Assembly: GCA_040255445.1 (NCBI GenBank)
Contig: JBDZUZ010000168.1
Location: 1 to 7,650, forward strand
Reading direction: 5' to 3'
DNA: 7,650 nt
Source: JBDZUZ01 sp040255445
Lineage (GTDB): Bacteria; Planctomycetota; Phycisphaerae; Phycisphaerales; UBA1924
Made by a program: the position numbers and the translations under genes. The notes below the pieces were generated by a model. It had not been told where the DNA came from. It made no database searches and worked only from the letters and a program-made list of their open reading frames with translations. Shown here piece after piece: positions 5,880-7,650 of this stretch. Every line of letters starts with the position of its first letter. The stretch's first letter is position 1.

Positions 5880-7256
5880 TTAGCGGCGGCGGCGGCCGAA
5901 GGCCAGGCCGGCGAGGCCGAGGAGGGCCGCGGCGGAGGGCGCGGGGACGGTCATCGCCAGGAAGGCCTGGCCGAGCGCTGCGCCGGTGGCGTCCTTGATG
6001 TCGGCCGTGAAGTAGAAGGTGCTGCCGTCGAGGAAGCAGTCGTCGTTGTTGAAGGTGCTGACGAACGCGCCGTCGTCGAGGATGCCGTTGCCATCGAGAT
6101 CGACGGCGTCGCCCTCGCGGATCAGCTCGAAGTTGCCGTTGTAGACGAGCACGGCGTTGGCCAGGTCATCAGCGTTGTCGGTGGTGCCGCCGACCACGTA
6201 GTTGCCGGCGTTGTCCGCCGCGAAGAGGAAGAAGGTGCTGGAGAAGGGGGCATCGCTCCAGGTCTCGGTGGCGGAGGCGGTGATCGCATCACCGGTCTTG
6301 GCGACGACCGAGACGGAGCTCGCATCGCCGTAGATCACCCAGTCCTGTGCATCGGAGTTGCTGCCGCGGACCCAGAACTCGCCGCTGGGGACGATGCCGG
6401 CCTGGCCGATGCTCAGCACGCCGGAGGTGAACGAGGTGCCGGGGATGGCGAAGCCTTCCTGCACGATGGCGTTGCCGTTGTAGACGGCGACATCGTCCTG
6501 CGAGCTGGTGGCGAAGTTGGTGTCGCCGACGGCGACCCAATTCGTGCCCGCGGCGTCGACGTAGTACTCGTTGGTGTCGAGGTTCTGGAAGGTGGACTCG
6601 GTGCCCGCGGCGAGGCCGCCGGGGATCGTGACGCCCTTGCGGGCGTCGAGCGTGGAGCCGCCGCGGATGAGCGCGGCGTTGGTTGCGGTGGGGGCGCCGG
6701 CCATGGCGAAGGCGCGGAAGCTGACGACGCCGCCGTTGGAGATGCTCGGCGCGGAGTTGGTCGTGCCGATGGCCTCGGGGATGGCGCCGACGGTCTGGCC
6801 CTCGCGGTAGGGGATCGTGAAGGAGCCGCCGGAGAGACCGACGATGATCGCTTCGTCGTCGGTGCTGGCGCCCGAAAGGTTGCCGGTGAAGACGATGTCG
6901 CCCGAATCGTTGATGCCGTAGCGGCTGTCGATCGAGGCGGAGTCGATGGTGCGGCCCGCTTCGATCGCGGTTACGCCTTCCTGGACGCGGAGCATGCCGA
7001 CGAGGCCGGATCCGCTGAGGAGGACCTCATCGGTCGCGGTGGCGCCGGTGCTGGTCTGGGCGCTGATGATCCAGTTGCCGCTGAGCGAGCGGTAGGGGCG
7101 GTCAAAGGAGGTGAAGTTGACGCCGGGGAGGCCGGGGACCGCGGACTTCGGGCCGGTCTCGGCGAAGATCACGGTCGGGATGGGGCCGGCGAACGCGGCG
7201 GAGGTGGCGGCGAGGCCGGCGACGAGCGCGAGGCCGAGGGTGCGACGGTTGATCAT
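5880..7256 (-). CDS. Secreted repeat protein with PEP-CTERM-like sorting signal
   Basis: This encodes a 458-aa exported protein. Residues 1-23 form a signal peptide (MINRR, a hydrophobic core, then AAFA before G24). The C-terminus has VPAP (437-440), a short hydrophobic stretch (442-454) and RRRR (455-458). That is the layout of a PEP-CTERM signal recognised by an exosortase, with PAP in place of PEP. The body is a series of about seven imperfect repeats of roughly 55 residues. Each has an NxxG-type turn with hydrophobic strands (NDSGDIVFTG, SNGGVVSFRA, DNAGNYVVGG), then D/N-A plus a strand, then a strand ending in (R/Q)EG (RVQEG, YREG, VQEG, IREG). DLDGNGILDD (386-395) resembles a dockerin/TSP3-type calcium loop. 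The ATG at 7256 has GGGAG 8 nt upstream. The likely location is the cell envelope or outside the cell; function is unknown. It has its own terminator and is probably monocistronic. Confidence 0.88.
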   Translation of the reverse strand: MINRRTLGLALVAGLAATSAAFAGPIPTVIFAETGPKSAVPGLPGVNFTSFDRPYRSLSGNWIISAQTSTGATATDEVLLSGSGLVGMLRVQEGVTAIEAGRTIDSASIDSRYGINDSGDIVFTGNLSGASTDDEAIIVGLSGGSFTIPYREGQTVGAIPEAIGTTNSAPSISNGGVVSFRAFAMAGAPTATNAALIRGGSTLDARKGVTIPGGLAAGTESTFQNLDTNEYYVDAAGTNWVAVGDTNFATSSQDDVAVYNGNAIVQEGFAIPGTSFTSGVLSIGQAGIVPSGEFWVRGSNSDAQDWVIYGDASSVSVVAKTGDAITASATETWSDAPFSSTFFLFAADNAGNYVVGGTTDNADDLANAVLVYNGNFELIREGDAVDLDGNGILDDGAFVSTFNNDDCFLDGSTFYFTADIKDATGAALGQAFLAMTVPAPSAAALLGLAGLAFGRRRR

Positions 7257-7264
7257 GGTTCTCT

Positions 7265-7269
7265 CTCCC
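7265..7269 (-). promoter_or_regulatory. Shine-Dalgarno of the PEP-CTERM-like gene
   Basis: On the minus strand GGGAG, within a purine run GGGAGAGAG, lies 8 nt before the ATG at 7256 and fixes that start. No convincing -10/-35 pair is visible in the 264-bp upstream spacer. That spacer contains small GC-rich hairpins at 7417-7429 and 7449-7463 but no T-tract. Confidence 0.6.
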
Positions 7270-7520
7270 GCGGGGTGGTCTGCTTCGCCCGCCGGGTGCG
7301 GGCCGAACGAACGGATAGACGCCGAATCGCCCGCGTGGCGGATCGCCAGCGCGGGTTCCGGGGCACAGCCCGAGTGATCTATCGCGGTGCGGGAGTCTTG
7401 TCTCTCTCAATCCCCGACGCCGCCGGCGTTTGGAACAGCGGAAGGCTACCCGCCCGGGGCGGGGGCGGCAAGGGATTTCTCGCGGTGGGCGGCGTTCTCG
7501 GACGCGGTCCTGGGGCGGTT

Positions 7521-7650
7521 TCAGGCGACCGACCAGGCGCGGCCGTCGCGGGTGATGCGGCGGTAGAGGGTGTCGCGTTCGATTGGGTCGAAGCCGGCCT
7601 CGCGGATGGCCTTCTGGAGTACGAAGGGGGTCACTTACTGGTGGGTGGAA
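7521..7650 (-). pseudogene. C-terminal end of an MqnE/MqnC-like radical SAM enzyme, in-frame TAA
   Basis: The minus-strand frame ending at the TGA at 7521-7523 encodes VTPFVLQKAIREAGFDP (first residues from 7634) followed by IERDTLYRRITRDGRAWSVA. The segment IREAGFDPIERDTLYR strongly resembles the C-terminus of aminofutalosine synthase (MqnE) and the related MqnC, enzymes of the futalosine route to menaquinone. This is from memory of the family. Directly upstream in the same frame is TAA (7635-7637), preceded by S-T-H-Q, which would fit the family's T-x-Q segment before this region. So the gene may carry a nonsense mutation, or the base call at the window edge may be wrong. A third reading is a separate 37-codon ORF starting at GTG 7634. 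Only the last part of the gene lies in the window, so the choice cannot be made here. Confidence 0.42.

Noticed and set aside
1..7650. CRISPR array, insertion sequence, integrase or attachment site
   Set aside because: No regularly spaced direct repeats, no transposase or integrase frame, and no duplicated tRNA end were seen.

Overview
The window is GC-rich (by eye about two thirds G+C) bacterial chromosomal DNA. The best guess is a planctomycete, probably of the Phycisphaerae. Three things suggest this: a secreted protein with a PEP-CTERM-like tail (VPAP, short hydrophobic stretch, RRRR), the C-terminal end of what looks like a futalosine-pathway (MqnE/MqnC-type) radical SAM enzyme, and the overall base composition. 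The assignment is inference. No rRNA or universal marker is present to settle it.

Layout from left to right. (1) A tRNA-Ala(UGC) gene with the G3:U70 identity pair, followed by a strong hairpin. (2) Two minus-strand genes: a cysteine-rich CbrC-family protein and, upstream of it, a DUF1963/YwqG-family protein. (3) Divergent from these, two overlapping plus-strand genes for proteins I do not recognise (163 and about 190 aa). (4) A plus-strand EamA/DMT-type 10-TM transporter. (5) Convergent to it, a minus-strand MFS exporter of the EntS-like (MFS_3) type. (6) Upstream of the MFS gene, a minus-strand gene for a secreted 458-aa protein with a signal peptide, about seven tandem repeats of roughly 55 residues and a PEP-CTERM-like tail, closed by a GC-rich intrinsic terminator. 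(7) At the right edge, the C-terminal end of an MqnE/MqnC-like reading frame with an in-frame TAA.

The most striking observation is regulatory. Three unrelated genes (CbrC-like, YwqG-like and the 163-aa unknown) each begin exactly 6 nt after an identical GGTACGCT octamer and have no Shine-Dalgarno sequence. TACGCT fits a TANNNT-type -10 box, so transcription would start at or next to the A of the ATG. This looks like a shared leaderless promoter class tying the cluster at 341-2993 together. The EamA and PEP-CTERM genes instead have ordinary GGGAG ribosome binding sites.

The second notable point is the repeat structure of the PEP-CTERM protein. It can be read as a seven-bladed beta-propeller in which the mature N-terminus supplies the strand missing from the last repeat. 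No mobile element, CRISPR array or integrase was seen.
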